Below, piece by piece: positions 9,975 to 21,412 of a stretch of DNA of 64,000 nt; position 1 is the first letter of the stretch; each line of letters opens with the position of its first letter. The position numbers and the translations under genes are program-made. Source of the stretch: Myxococcus landrumus (GTDB taxonomy: Bacteria; Myxococcota; Myxococcia; Myxococcales; Myxococcaceae); NCBI RefSeq assembly GCF_017301635.1, contig NZ_CP071091.1, positions 5,468,001-5,532,000 on the forward strand, given 5' to 3'. The notes beneath the pieces were generated by a model. It saw only the letters and a program-made list of their open reading frames with translations. It did not search any database and had not been told where the DNA came from.

Positions 9975-11363
9975 ATGTGCGGCATCTTCGGAATCACGGG
10001 ACACGTTGAGGCCTCCAACCTGACGTACTTGGGGCTGCACGCCCTGCAGCATCGCGGGCAGGAGTCCGCGGGTATCGTCGCCTCGGATGGCCACGGCCTC
10101 CGAGCTCACCGCCAGATGGGCCTGGTCGCGGACATCTTCGACGCGCCAGTGCTCGCCGGCCTGCCTGGCCAGTCCGCCATCGGCCACGTCCGTTATTCGA
10201 CGGCGGGCGGCAGCCAGTTGAAGAACGCACAACCGCTCTTCGTGCAGTACGCGGGGGGGCAGTGCGCCATCGCGCACAACGGCAACCTCGTCAACGCGGC
10301 CGCGTTGAAGGAGAAGCTGGAAGCCGACGGAGCCATCTTCCAGTCGGACGCGGACACAGAAGTCATCCTGCATCTGCTGGCGCGCTCCAAGCAGGCGACC
10401 TTCGAGCAGAAGCTCGTGGAGGCGCTGCGCAAGGTGGAGGGCGCCTACAGCCTGCTGGTGCTGACGGAGAACAAGCTGGTCGCGGTCAGGGACCCGCTGG
10501 GCATCCGGCCGCTGGTGCTGGGGCGGATGAAGGAAGGCGCGTACGTGCTCGCCAGCGAGACGACCGCGCTGGACCTCATCGAGGCGGACACCGTGCGCGA
10601 GCTGGAGCCGGGCGAGGTGCTCGTCATCGAGAACGGCGTGCTGCGCACGAGCAAGCCCTTCGCGGAGCCCGCGCGACTGGGACGCTGCATCTTCGAGCAG
10701 GTGTACTTCGCGCGTCCGGACTCGGTGTTGTTCGGCAAGAGCGTGTACGAGGTGCGCAAGCGGATGGGCATGCAGCTGGCGCGCGAGCAGCCGGTGCCTG
10801 GGGCGGACCTGGTCATCGCGGTGCCGGACTCGGGTGTGGCGGCGGCCATCGGCTACTCGCAGCAGAGCGGGATTCCGTATGACGTGGGCCTCATCCGCAG
10901 CCACTACGTGGGCCGCACGTTCATCGAGCCGCAGCAGTCCATCCGTCACTTCGGCGTGAAGCTGAAGCTGTCGGCGGTGAAGCACGTGCTCAAGGGCAAG
11001 CGCGTGGTGGTGGTGGACGACTCCATCGTCCGAGGCACCACGAGCCGCAAGATTGTGAAGATGCTCAAGGCGGCGGGAGCGACAGAGGTGCATCTGCGCA
11101 TCTCTTCGCCGCCGACGAAGTGGCCCTGCTTCTACGGCATCGACACGCCGAGCCGGCAGGAGCTCATCGCCGCGAGCCACAGCACGGACGAAATCGCCCG
11201 CTACGTCACGGCGGACTCGCTGGGCTACATCTCCATCGAGGGCCTGGGCGAAGCGGTGGGAGACGCCGACCGAGGCAGCTTCTGCACGGCGTGTTTCTCG
11301 GGCCAGTACCTGCTGGGAGAGATGGCACCGGGAGCGCAGGAGCAGAGCAAGCTCATCGCCTGA
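9975..11363 (+). CDS. purF: Amidophosphoribosyltransferase
   Basis: A 462-residue enzyme that transfers the glutamine amide to PRPP, the first step of purine synthesis. The N-terminal Ntn glutaminase starts MCGIFGITG, so Cys2 is the nucleophile once Met is removed. HRGQESAG is conserved, and the PRPP loop [14 protein letters not shown] sits near residue 350. The cysteines that hold the [4Fe-4S] cluster in the Bacillus-type enzyme are present: GRCIFEQ, PCFYGID and FCTAC. Unlike that enzyme there is no N-terminal propeptide. A GGAG lies about 14 bases before the ATG. A strong stem-loop follows the gene. Confidence 0.95.
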   Translation: MCGIFGITGHVEASNLTYLGLHALQHRGQESAGIVASDGHGLRAHRQMGLVADIFDAPVLAGLPGQSAIGHVRYSTAGGSQLKNAQPLFVQYAGGQCAIAHNGNLVNAAALKEKLEADGAIFQSDADTEVILHLLARSKQATFEQKLVEALRKVEGAYSLLVLTENKLVAVRDPLGIRPLVLGRMKEGAYVLASETTALDLIEADTVRELEPGEVLVIENGVLRTSKPFAEPARLGRCIFEQVYFARPDSVLFGKSVYEVRKRMGMQLAREQPVPGADLVIAVPDSGVAAAIGYSQQSGIPYDVGLIRSHYVGRTFIEPQQSIRHFGVKLKLSAVKHVLKGKRVVVVDDSIVRGTTSRKIVKMLKAAGATEVHLRISSPPTKWPCFYGIDTPSRQELIAASHSTDEIARYVTADSLGYISIEGLGEAVGDADRGSFCTACFSGQYLLGEMAPGAQEQSKLIA

Positions 11364-11389
11364 CGCGAGCGTCGAGCGCCTGAAGCACC

Positions 11390-11421
11390 AGGCCCCCTGC
11401 CCTTCACCGGGTTGGGGGCCT
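11390..11421. terminator. Bidirectional terminator between purF and a small gene
   Basis: A perfect 8-bp stem, AGGCCCCC (11390-11397) with GGGGGCCT (11414-11421), lies between the converging ends of purF and the 78-residue secreted protein. A short T-rich stretch follows on the plus strand. Confidence 0.65.
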
Positions 11422-11436
11422 TCGACGTTTCAGAGG

Positions 11437-11673
11437 TCAGTTCCGGTTGTCGTGCTTGATGCCTTCGCGAACCTCGCTGATGGCCTGCTCCGTCAACGCG
11501 AGGGCCTTCACACGGTGCCCACCCTTGTCGGGGGAGGCGTTCTGGAGGGCGCTGAGCGCCTTCTCCAGGTGAGCCATCGCATCACGCATGCGCGGCTGGC
11601 GTTCAGCCTGGGCCTGCTGGGCGAAACCACCGAGGACGAAGGCAACAGCGGCAACGAGGACGGTGCGGCGCAT
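11437..11673 (-). CDS. Small secreted helical protein
   Basis: A 78-residue protein with a standard signal peptide (MRRTVLVAAVAFVLGG, AQA cleavage near residue 28). The mature part is about 50 residues and predicted to be all helical (AMAHLEKALSALQNA), with a basic C-terminal end. AGGAG 6 bases before the ATG decides the start; the longer frame overlaps the 3' end of the upstream gene. It lies 49 bases after the RluA-type gene and is probably co-transcribed with it. No known family. Confidence 0.7.
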   Translation of the reverse strand: MRRTVLVAAVAFVLGGFAQQAQAERQPRMRDAMAHLEKALSALQNASPDKGGHRVKALALTEQAISEVREGIKHDNRN

Positions 11674-11722
11674 CAAGGGCTCCTGAGCAGTGTCCCTCAC
11701 CAACCCAGGAGTCGACCGAAGG

Positions 11723-12760
11723 TTAATTCGGTGGCGGGGGTGCCCCCGAGATGAAGTCCGTGAGGTCGGCGGGAAGCGGAGCTTCGAACGAGACCTCCTG
11801 ACCAGTACCGGGATGAGGGAACACGATGCGCGCGGCATGCAGCGCATGGCGAGGCAGCCTCAGTCGAGCCCATGCCTCGGGCTCCAGGGAGTGCTTGCTG
11901 AAGCGGTCGAAGTAGCCCGGGTCCGGGCCGTACATCTTGTCGCCCACGAGGGGGCAGCCCGCTTCACGCAGGTGGATGCGAATCTGGTGCTGTCGCCCTG
12001 TCTCCGGAAAGCAGCGCAGCAGGGCGAAGGGAGCATTGTCGCGAGAGAAGCGCTGGAGCACTTCGAACCGGGTGCGGCTGGGCTTGCCCTCCACGGGGTC
12101 GATGCGCACGGCGATGCGGATGAGCTCGGTGCCTTCCGCGATGGGCGCATCCACGACGAACGAGTCCTCGCGGGGATGTCCTTCGCAGATTGCGAGGTAC
12201 TCCTTGTGCACGTCGCGCGAGACGAAGAGTCGGCCCAGGACCCGGCATGCTTCGGTGGTGCGGCCGCACACGACGAGTCCACTCGTCTCCCGGTCCAGTC
12301 GGTGCGCGGGCTCGGCGAAGCGCTCACCGAAGCGCTCGCGCAGGATGGAGACGAGCGTCCCCTTGTGGTACCGCGCGGTCGGATGGATGGGCAGGCCCGC
12401 GGGCTTGTCGAGGACCAGCAGCCAATCGTCCTGCGACACCACGGGGAGCTCGGTGGGAGTCTCCGGTTCGTCGCTGCCAGGGCGACGCAAGCGGAACGCC
12501 ATGCCGGGATACACGGGAGTGGAGGGCTTCAGTCTCCGCTCATCGCAGTGCACCCCGCGAAGGATGATGCCGGCCAGCCGCTCGCGAGGCATGCGGCGCA
12601 GCTTCTGGCCCAGGTAGTCCTCCAGGCGCCAGCCCGCGTAGTTGGGCTCCACGACGAAGGGGATGTCGACGAAGCCCTCGGGAACGGAGGCACTCGCACC
12701 AGGAGCCGCCTGCTCAGAGGAGGCCATGTCCTCCGTCGATGAATCCCGCTCGCCGCGCAT
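11723..12760 (-). CDS. RluA-family pseudouridine synthase
   Basis: A protein of up to 345 residues (334 if it starts at ATG 12727). An S4-like RNA-binding module comes first (GWRLEDYLGQKLRRMPRE), then the catalytic domain with the signature HRLDRETSGLVV, whose Asp attacks uridine, and the C-terminal motif ETGRQHQIRIHL. Family members modify 23S rRNA or tRNA uridines; which site cannot be told. The C-terminal residues APPPPN look disordered. The gene may start an operon with the small secreted protein. The start is uncertain because neither ATG has well-spaced Shine-Dalgarno. Confidence 0.85.
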   Translation of the reverse strand: MRGERDSSTEDMASSEQAAPGASASVPEGFVDIPFVVEPNYAGWRLEDYLGQKLRRMPRERLAGIILRGVHCDERRLKPSTPVYPGMAFRLRRPGSDEPETPTELPVVSQDDWLLVLDKPAGLPIHPTARYHKGTLVSILRERFGERFAEPAHRLDRETSGLVVCGRTTEACRVLGRLFVSRDVHKEYLAICEGHPREDSFVVDAPIAEGTELIRIAVRIDPVEGKPSRTRFEVLQRFSRDNAPFALLRCFPETGRQHQIRIHLREAGCPLVGDKMYGPDPGYFDRFSKHSLEPEAWARLRLPRHALHAARIVFPHPGTGQEVSFEAPLPADLTDFISGAPPPPN

Positions 12761-12875
12761 GACTCCGCGCTCTAACACGGCGAAGGCCGTCACACAGTCC
12801 GAACAGCCTCGGACGAACAGGCGTCTCACGAAGCGAGGCGCACGAAAAGCTCCGGGACGCGCTCCGTCCGGACCG

Positions 12876-14009
12876 TCAGGCAGACACAGCGAGGCGAGTA
12901 GCGGCTCGCGAGTCATTGAGGAAGCGCGCGAAGACGTCCGCGATGCGCTCCCCCGAGCGTCCATCCCAGAACTCGGGGACACGCCCCTTCTTGCCCTGCC
13001 CCGAGAGCGCGCGGTCCGCGGCCTCACGGATGCGGTCCGGGTCTGTCCCAACAACTTCGTTGGTCCCCTGCTCCACGGTGATGGGGCGCTCGGTCTGCTC
13101 ACGCAAGGTGAGGCACGGCACGCCCAGCGCGGTGGTCTCCTCCTGGAGCCCACCCGAGTCCGTGAGGACGAGCCGGGCCTGCGACGTCAGCGAGAGGAAC
13201 TCCAGATACCCCATGGGGTCCACGGGGCGCAGGTTCGGGCTGCGCTCGAAATAGGAGCCCAGGTCCTGCTCGGCAATCATCTTCCGCGTGCGCGGATGCA
13301 CCGGGAAGATGACAGGCAGTCGCGAAGCCACATGGGCCAACGCGGAGAGCAGCCCACCCATCACCTTCGGGTCGTCCACGTTGGATGGACGGTGGAGCGT
13401 ACACACCGCATAGCCACGCGGCTCCACGCCCAGCCCCTTCAGCACGGGGAGCTGCTCCGCCTTCTCCTTCGAGGTGAGCAGTGAGTCGATCATCACATTG
13501 CCCACCAGGTGGATGCGCGACGAGTCCAATCCCTCCTTGAGCAGATTCGCATCCGCGTCGCGCGACGGCGTGAGCAGGAGGTCCGACAGCCGGTCGGTGA
13601 CGATGCGATTGATTTCCTCCGGCTGGTGCCGGGAGTGGCTGCGCAGGCCCGCCTCGACATGGGCCAGGGGAATCGCCAGCTTCGACGCCACCAGCGCCGC
13701 GGCGATGGTGCTGTTCACGTCGCCCACGACGGAGACGATGTCCGGCTGGTGCGAGAGGAAGACGGTCTCCAGCTCCACCATCATCCGAGCCGTCTGCTGC
13801 GCATGGCTGCCCGAGCCGATGCCCAGGTGCTCATCCGGCGTCGGCAGGCCGAGGTCGGAGAAGAAGACATCACTCATCTTCGCGTCGTAGTGCTGCCCCG
13901 TGTGGATGAGCACTTGTTGGAGCGAGGTCCGCGCGGCGATGGCACGGTAGATGGGCGCGACCTTCATGAAGTTGGGGCGCGCGCCGACGATATGGAGGAC
14001 CTTCTTCAT
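12876..14009 (-). CDS. wecB: UDP-N-acetylglucosamine 2-epimerase (non-hydrolysing)
   Basis: A 377-residue GT-B-fold enzyme that interconverts UDP-GlcNAc and UDP-ManNAc, feeding surface polysaccharide synthesis. Diagnostic segments are VGARPNFMKVAPI at the N-terminus, HTGQHYD, HVEAGLRS and LTDSGGLQEE near residue 285. Start ATG 14009 gives MKKVLHIVGARPN, the usual beginning of the family; an upstream GTG would add seven residues without support. Divergent from kdsB across about 105 bases, it belongs to the cell-envelope sugar block of this region. Confidence 0.93.
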   Translation of the reverse strand: MKKVLHIVGARPNFMKVAPIYRAIAARTSLQQVLIHTGQHYDAKMSDVFFSDLGLPTPDEHLGIGSGSHAQQTARMMVELETVFLSHQPDIVSVVGDVNSTIAAALVASKLAIPLAHVEAGLRSHSRHQPEEINRIVTDRLSDLLLTPSRDADANLLKEGLDSSRIHLVGNVMIDSLLTSKEKAEQLPVLKGLGVEPRGYAVCTLHRPSNVDDPKVMGGLLSALAHVASRLPVIFPVHPRTRKMIAEQDLGSYFERSPNLRPVDPMGYLEFLSLTSQARLVLTDSGGLQEETTALGVPCLTLREQTERPITVEQGTNEVVGTDPDRIREAADRALSGQGKKGRVPEFWDGRSGERIADVFARFLNDSRAATRLAVSA

Positions 14010-14114
14010 GTCGCCAGCCAAGCTAGGCACGGCGAGTCGGATGCCTAGTGGCCCCGGGGCAACTCACCTTCCAGGGGCCAGCGTCCGTCCTGAATCTGAT
14101 AGACGGAGTGCGCC

Positions 14115-14858
14115 ATGTCTTCCTCCCGAACCGTCGCCGTCATCCCCGCCCGCCATGCCAGCACCCGGTTCCCGGGCAAGCCGCTCGCACTCATCGCAGG
14201 TCGCCCCATGGTGGAGCACGTCTGGCGACGCTGTCAGGAGGCGGGCGTCTTCGACGAGATTTGCGTGGCCACGGACGACGAGCGCATCCGCGCCACCGTG
14301 GAGGGCTTCGGGGGCCGGGCGGTGATGACCAGTCCCCAGTGCGCCACGGGCACGGACCGCGTGGCGGAAGTGGCGCGCGCGCGAACCGACGTGGACGTGT
14401 GGGTGAACGTGCAAGGTGACGAGCCCCTGGTGGACCCGGAGGCCCTCAAGGCCCTGGCCGGACTCTTCACGGACCCCACCGTGCGCATGGGCACCCTCGT
14501 CAGGCCTCTCGAGACCGACGAGGCCGACAGCCCTCACGTGGTGAAGGCGGTGCTCGCGCTCAACAGCGACGCCCTCTACTTCAGCCGCAGCCTCGTCCCC
14601 CACGCGCGCGAGCCCGCGGCCCGAGTCCCCCGCTGGGGCCACATCGGCCTGTACGGCTACCGCAGGGACGTGCTGCTCCAGCTCGCGGAGCTCGCGCCCA
14701 CGCCGCTCGAGGAGACGGAGAAGCTGGAGCAGCTCCGCGCGCTGGAGCACGGCATCTCCATCCGCTGCGCGCGGGTCGCCTGGCGCACGGTGGCGGTGGA
14801 CATCCCGGAGGACGTCGCGAAGGTCGAGGCCGTCATGCGCCAGAAGGGCCTGTTGTAG
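14115..14858 (+). CDS. kdsB: CMP-Kdo synthetase (3-deoxy-manno-octulosonate cytidylyltransferase)
   Basis: A 247-residue cytidylyltransferase that activates Kdo with CTP to give CMP-Kdo for lipopolysaccharide core assembly. The N-terminal nucleotide-binding motif is VIPARHASTRFPGKPL; other family blocks are VWRRC, VATDDERI, WVNVQGDEPL, YFSRSLVP and HIGLYGYRRDVL, ending in VDIPEDVAKVEA. Length is as usual for the family (about 250). The substrates CTP and Kdo are made by pyrG and kdsA/kdsC a few kilobases downstream. A 13-bp hairpin follows the stop. Confidence 0.95.
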   Translation: MSSSRTVAVIPARHASTRFPGKPLALIAGRPMVEHVWRRCQEAGVFDEICVATDDERIRATVEGFGGRAVMTSPQCATGTDRVAEVARARTDVDVWVNVQGDEPLVDPEALKALAGLFTDPTVRMGTLVRPLETDEADSPHVVKAVLALNSDALYFSRSLVPHAREPAARVPRWGHIGLYGYRRDVLLQLAELAPTPLEETEKLEQLRALEHGISIRCARVAWRTVAVDIPEDVAKVEAVMRQKGLL

Positions 14859-14864
14859 CCCACC

Positions 14865-14900
14865 CCTTCGCGGTGGACGGAACCGCATCCACCGCGAAGG
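14865..14900. terminator. Long perfect hairpin between converging genes
   Basis: A 13-bp perfect inverted repeat (14865-14877 with 14888-14900; arm CCTTCGCGGTGGA) lies between the ends of kdsB and the aldo/keto reductase gene, as expected of a shared bidirectional terminator. There is no marked U-tract. Confidence 0.6.
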
Positions 14901-14909
14901 CCGCGCACC

Positions 14910-15758
14910 TCACAGCATCGGCAGGTCGTCCGTGTAGGGCCCCAGCGGGAACGCGGCGTCGATGCGCCCCAGGTCATCCGCGGACAACTCCAGCATCGAC
15001 GCGGCGGCGTTGTCCTTCAGGTGGGCCACGCGGCTCGACTTCGGAATCGCGAACAACGACGGCCTGCGCACGAGGAACTGGAGCGCCACCTGGCGAGGCG
15101 TGGCGCTGTGGGCGCGAGCGATATCCGCCAGCACCTTCCCGCCCTCACTGTCGGGCCGAGGAAAGTTCCCGTTGCCGAAGGGGCTGTAGCCCACCACCGC
15201 GATGCCACGTTCCTCGCACCAGGGCAGCACCGTGTGTTCGATGGCGCGCTCTTCCAGGTGGTAGAGCACCTGGTTGCAGGCGATGCGCCCGGGCTTCGTG
15301 AGCGACAGCAGCTCCTCCAGGTCCGCCACCGAGAAGTTGCTCACACCCCACGAGCGAATCTTTCCATCCGCCACCAGCTTCTCGAAGGCGCGCACCGTCT
15401 CCTCCAGCGGATGCGAGCCGGGCCAATGCAGCAGGTAGCAGTCCAGCCAGTCGGTGCGCAGGTTCTTCAGGCTCCTCTCGCAGGCGGCGAGCGTGCCCGC
15501 GTAGGACGCGTTGGAAGGCATCACCTTCGACACGAGGAAGACCTCTTCCCTGCGGCCCGCGATGGCCTCGGACACGATGAGCTCCTCCACGCGGCCCCGG
15601 CCATACAGCTCCGCGGTGTCCACATGGGTGAGGCCCAGGTCCAACCCCGCGCGGAGTGAACGAATGGCCTCCTCGCGGTCATCGCCCTCCATCTGCCACG
15701 TCCCTTGCCCCAGGACGGGGACATGCTTCCCGGTACTACCGAAGACGTGCTGCTCCAT
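14910..15758 (-). CDS. Aldo/keto reductase
   Basis: A 282-residue (beta/alpha)8 NADPH-dependent oxidoreductase. The catalytic tetrad is visible: Asp and Tyr in HVDTAELYG, Lys in VFLVSKVMP, and His in YLLHWPG. The cofactor-binding segment AIPKSSRVAHLKDNAAA lies near the C-terminus. Substrate is unknown; such enzymes reduce small carbonyl compounds. It starts divergently from the ABC transporter gene with a 94-base spacer. Confidence 0.9.
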   Translation of the reverse strand: MEQHVFGSTGKHVPVLGQGTWQMEGDDREEAIRSLRAGLDLGLTHVDTAELYGRGRVEELIVSEAIAGRREEVFLVSKVMPSNASYAGTLAACERSLKNLRTDWLDCYLLHWPGSHPLEETVRAFEKLVADGKIRSWGVSNFSVADLEELLSLTKPGRIACNQVLYHLEERAIEHTVLPWCEERGIAVVGYSPFGNGNFPRPDSEGGKVLADIARAHSATPRQVALQFLVRRPSLFAIPKSSRVAHLKDNAAASMLELSADDLGRIDAAFPLGPYTDDLPML

Positions 15759-15852
15759 GACCTACCTCCGTGTCCGAAAGGATGTGCCACTCCCACCCGC
15801 CCCGACAGCGCGTTGCCGTGCGAACCCGAGGACTCCGCGCTAGTCTCCGCGA

Positions 15853-17619
15853 GTGTCCGCCTCCCCGTCTTCTTCCAAGTCCGGCCCCCCCTCGCGCTTG
15901 ACGTTGCGCCGCCTGCTCACGCTGGCGAGGCCCGAGCTTCCCACGCTTGTCGTGGGCACGCTCTTTCTGTTCATCAGCAGCGCGGCCACCCTCGCCTTTC
16001 CCCGGGCCATCGGAGACCTCGTCGATGAAGCGCTCGGCGCTCGCAGCCGTGAGCGCCTGGACACCATCGCCCTGGTGATGTTCTGCGTCTTCGTCGTGCA
16101 GGGTCTGGCCATGGCTTTGCGCGCCTATCTCTTCAGCACCGCGGGCGAGCGCGTCGTGACGCGGTTGCGCAAGCGCCTGTTCCAGAGCCTGCTGTCCCAA
16201 GAGGTCGCATTCTTCGACGAGCGTCGCACCGGAGAGCTCACCAGTCGACTGGCCTCCGACACCAGCGTCCTGCAGAACACCGTCACGACCAACATCTCCA
16301 TGACGCTGCGCTACACCCTCCAGGCGCTGGGCGGCGTGGTGCTCCTCTTCTTCACGTCCCCGCGCCTCACGCTGGTGATGCTCGCCATCATCCCCGGGGT
16401 GGCCATTGGCGCGGTGGTGTATGGCCGGCGCGTTCGCGTCCTGTCGCGTCAGGTGCAGGACGCGCTCGCCGCCTCCAGCGAGGTGGCCGAAGAGGACCTC
16501 TCCGGCATCCGCACCGTGCGCTCCTTCGCCGCGGAGAGCCACGAGGTGGAGCGCTACGGCGCGGCGGTGGACCGGGCGCTCGAGCTCGCGAAGACACGCG
16601 CGCGACAGTCCGCGGTGTTCATGGGCATCGCCTCCATCGCCATGTATGGCTCCACCGCGGCCATGCTCTGGTACGGCGGCCGGCTGGTGGTGGACGGAGC
16701 GCTCAGCGTGGGCGCGCTCACCTCGTTCCTCATCTACACATCGATGGTCGCGCTCTCCTTGAGCGCCGTCGCGGAGGTGTGGGCGGACTTCATGCGCGCC
16801 AGCGGCGCCGCCGAGCGCGTCTTCGAGCTGGTGGACCGCGAGCCCGCCATCCCCTCCGGGGGACAGACGCTGGCCTCGGTGAAGGGCCACGTGGAGTTCC
16901 GCAGCGTGCGCTTCTCCTACCCCACGCGCTCGGATGTGCCCGTGCTCCAGGGCATGGACCTGGAGATGCGGCCCGGTGAAGTGGTCGCCGTCGTCGGCCC
17001 CTCTGGCGCGGGCAAGTCCACGCTCGCCTCGCTCCTGTCGCGCTTCTACGACCCGCAGGGCGGCGCGGTGCTCCTGGACGGACACCCGCTCACCTCGCTC
17101 GAGCCCGAGTGGCTGCGGCGCAACATCGGCATGGTCGCGCAGGAGCCCCAGCTCTTCTCCTGCTCCATCGCGGACAACATCCGCTATGCCCGGCCGGACG
17201 CCACGCAGGAGGAAGTGGAAGAGGCCGCGCGCGCCGCCAACGCCCACGACTTCATCCAGCGCTTCCCGGAGGGCTACGCCACGCCCGTCGGAGAGCGCGG
17301 CGTGCAGCTCTCCGGTGGACAGAAGCAGCGCGTGGCCATCGCCCGCGCCGTGTTGAAGGACCCTCGCCTGCTCATCCTCGACGAGGCCACCAGCGCCTTG
17401 GACGCGGAGAGCGAGCACCTGGTGAAGGACGCGCTGGAGCGGCTGATGAAAGGTCGCACCACGCTCATCATCGCGCACCGCTTGTCCACGGTGGCCAACG
17501 TGGACCGCGTGCTCGTGCTGGAAGGAGGCCGCATCGTCCAGAGCGGCACCCACACAAGCCTCATGGGCCAGGAGGGCCTGTACCGCAGGCTGGTGGAACG
17601 GCAGTTCGTCGCGGCCTGA
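15853..17619 (+). CDS. ABC exporter, fused permease-ATPase (MsbA/TAP type)
   Basis: A 588-residue half-transporter. Six membrane helices occupy about residues 20-300 (ABC_membrane domain), then a nucleotide-binding domain with Walker A GPSGAGKST, signature LSGGQKQRVAIARA, Walker B LLILDEATSALD and the H-loop IAHRLST. It should act as a homodimer exporting a lipid, peptide or drug. Neighbouring Kdo and lipid A genes make a lipopolysaccharide-related role, as for MsbA, plausible but unproven. The start is GTG 15853; no good Shine-Dalgarno is visible, and a TTG about 49 bases later would be an alternative. Confidence 0.88.
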   Translation: MSASPSSSKSGPPSRLTLRRLLTLARPELPTLVVGTLFLFISSAATLAFPRAIGDLVDEALGARSRERLDTIALVMFCVFVVQGLAMALRAYLFSTAGERVVTRLRKRLFQSLLSQEVAFFDERRTGELTSRLASDTSVLQNTVTTNISMTLRYTLQALGGVVLLFFTSPRLTLVMLAIIPGVAIGAVVYGRRVRVLSRQVQDALAASSEVAEEDLSGIRTVRSFAAESHEVERYGAAVDRALELAKTRARQSAVFMGIASIAMYGSTAAMLWYGGRLVVDGALSVGALTSFLIYTSMVALSLSAVAEVWADFMRASGAAERVFELVDREPAIPSGGQTLASVKGHVEFRSVRFSYPTRSDVPVLQGMDLEMRPGEVVAVVGPSGAGKSTLASLLSRFYDPQGGAVLLDGHPLTSLEPEWLRRNIGMVAQEPQLFSCSIADNIRYARPDATQEEVEEAARAANAHDFIQRFPEGYATPVGERGVQLSGGQKQRVAIARAVLKDPRLLILDEATSALDAESEHLVKDALERLMKGRTTLIIAHRLSTVANVDRVLVLEGGRIVQSGTHTSLMGQEGLYRRLVERQFVAA

Positions 17620-17718
17620 AGGGCTGCCCGCCACTCAGGCCCGCACTAATGCCTCCGGAAAGTGGCGCGCAATCGCGTGGGTGATTACTTCTTCGGCCTC
17701 AAGAAAGGAGGTGATGCC

Positions 17719-17766
17719 TTGATCGACAGCAAGAATCAGGCGTCCACCTCCGCCAAGGCGGCCTGA
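17719..17766 (+). CDS. Possible 15-codon leader or micro-ORF
   Basis: A TTG start at 17719 opens a 15-codon frame (MIDSKNQASTSAKAA) ending in TGA at 17766. Bases 17702-17715 match perfectly, over 14 bases, the complement of the usual 16S rRNA 3' end; GGAGG lies 7 bases before the TTG. Such a strong ribosome-binding site is rarely accidental in an intergenic region. A hairpin terminator follows 40 bases later. It could encode a tiny protein or act as a leader peptide for the gene at 17933. Confidence 0.4.
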   Translation: MIDSKNQASTSAKAA

Positions 17767-17807
17767 AGTCAGCCCCCAAGGCGGTGGAAGACGCCCGAGG
17801 TAACGAG

Positions 17808-17845
17808 GGCCCGTTTCCGCATCATGCGGGAACGGGTCTTTTACT
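17808..17845 (+). terminator. Rho-independent terminator or attenuator
   Basis: An 11-bp stem (17810-17820 with 17826-17836, one G-U pair) closes a 5-nt loop and is followed by a U-rich tail (17837-17847, TCTTTTACTTT). This is the most canonical intrinsic terminator on the plus strand in the window. It sits after the micro-ORF and before the zinc-ribbon gene, so it could terminate or attenuate. Confidence 0.7.
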
Positions 17846-17846
17846 T

Positions 17847-17910
17847 TCCCCCGGGAATGGAGTCCTTGAGAGACTGTTCCAACCGCCCGGGGGGAGTGGC
17901 CGACCTTTTT
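17847..17910 (+). promoter_or_regulatory. Structured leader element upstream of zinc-ribbon gene
   Basis: Bases 17848-17855 (CCCCCGGG) can pair with 17886-17893 (CCCGGGGG). Inside, AGTC (17861-17864) can pair with GACT (17872-17875), flanked by GGAA/TTCC that competes with the outer stem. A run of five T follows at 17906-17910. The geometry resembles a folded 5' leader or a second attenuator ahead of the gene at 17933; no known riboswitch class is recognised. Confidence 0.4.
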
Positions 17911-17932
17911 GTACCCATCCGGGAGATTTGCC

Positions 17933-18166
17933 GTGTCCATCACCCCGTGCCCCAGCCCACTTCCCACCGCGTTGCGCGATGAGGAGGCCGTCCAGGCTCA
18001 GCGCAACCTCTACTGCCCCAACTACGACGCCTGCTTGCACATGGTCGTCAAGCGGGGCTGGGAGGGCTGGAGCTGCCGCAACTGTGACTTGCGCGACTTC
18101 CGTGTCGGACAACCTGACGTCCGCGAGTTCGCGGTCTCCCGCCCCGGTGGTTGGGACGGAAACTGA
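17933..18166 (+). CDS. Small zinc-ribbon-like protein
   Basis: A 77-residue protein. Four cysteines are arranged as YCPNYDAC ... WSCRNCDL, a pattern typical of a zinc ribbon, with tryptophans between the pairs. The first 25 residues are Pro/Thr-rich and the tail is polar. The GTG start has GGGAG at 7-base spacing. Zinc ribbons of this size often bind nucleic acid or partner proteins, but no family is recognised. It lies upstream of pyrG by 84 bases and behind an unusual structured leader. Confidence 0.7.
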   Translation: MSITPCPSPLPTALRDEEAVQAQRNLYCPNYDACLHMVVKRGWEGWSCRNCDLRDFRVGQPDVREFAVSRPGGWDGN

Positions 18167-20723
<2,557 letters not shown>

Positions 20724-20724
<1 letters not shown>

Positions 20725-21338
20725 TGAACACGCCAAGAGAAGGAGCCGAGCGACTCATGCCGACGGAAGCACTTTCCAAGCCGGGAAAGGAAGAGCTGAC
20801 GTCCCGCGCGGCACGCGTGCGGCTGCTTGTCTTTGACGTGGACGGGGTGCTCACCGACGGCGGCCTGTATTACGGCGACGGCGGGGAGCTGATGAAGCGC
20901 TTCGATGTGAAGGATGGCCACGCCCTGGTCATGGCCCGACTGTCGGGCCTGCCCGCCGCCATCCTCACCGCCCGCACCTCAGGCATCGTGGAGGCACGCG
21001 GGCGGGAGCTGGGCCTGGCGGCTGTGTTTCAAGGCCGCAAGGACAAGGGTGTCGCACTGGACGAGCTGCTCCGGCAGTTGGATGTCCCCCCGGACGAATG
21101 TGCCTACATGGGGGATGACCACAACGACCTGGCCCCACTCTCCAAGGTGGGCTTGTCCGCGTGTCCCGCGGATGCTGTTCCCGAGGTGCGTCAGGAGGTC
21201 CACTTCGTCACCCACAGCCCAGGCGGCCGAGGCGCCGCTCGGGAGCTCGTGGAGCTGGTTCTCAAGTCCCGTGGTCGTTGGGACGAGGCCGTGGGTCTGA
21301 TGAGGGGGACTGATGGACGCAGTGCGCAGAGAGGTTGA
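20724..21338 (+). CDS. kdsC: Kdo-8-phosphate phosphatase (HAD family)
   Basis: A 204-residue HAD phosphatase without a cap domain, which hydrolyses Kdo-8-phosphate to Kdo. The catalytic motif I is LLVFDVDGVLTDG, followed by RFDVKDGHAL, ILTARTSGIVEAR and YMGDDHNDLAPL. The start at 20724 overlaps the kdsA stop. A second candidate, ATG 20757, has AAGGAG about 11 bases before it and would remove 11 residues; the choice is not settled. The order pyrG-kdsA-kdsC lacks the arabinose phosphate isomerase gene kdsD, which must be elsewhere. Confidence 0.93.
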
Positions 21339-21412
21339 AGGAAACCCCGTATTCAAGGTAGGTGGTTGATTCCATGGGCAGCGGAATGATGCAGCAAGAG
21401 GGGAGTACGGCG

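Noticed and set aside
11761..12875. Upstream extension of the RluA-type frame to 13153
   Set aside because: It would overlap wecB, and the extra residues are Arg/Ser-rich without family similarity.
17635..17967. 110-codon minus-strand frame in the gap after the ABC exporter
   Set aside because: No ribosome-binding site, no domain, and it crosses the hairpins that fit the plus strand.
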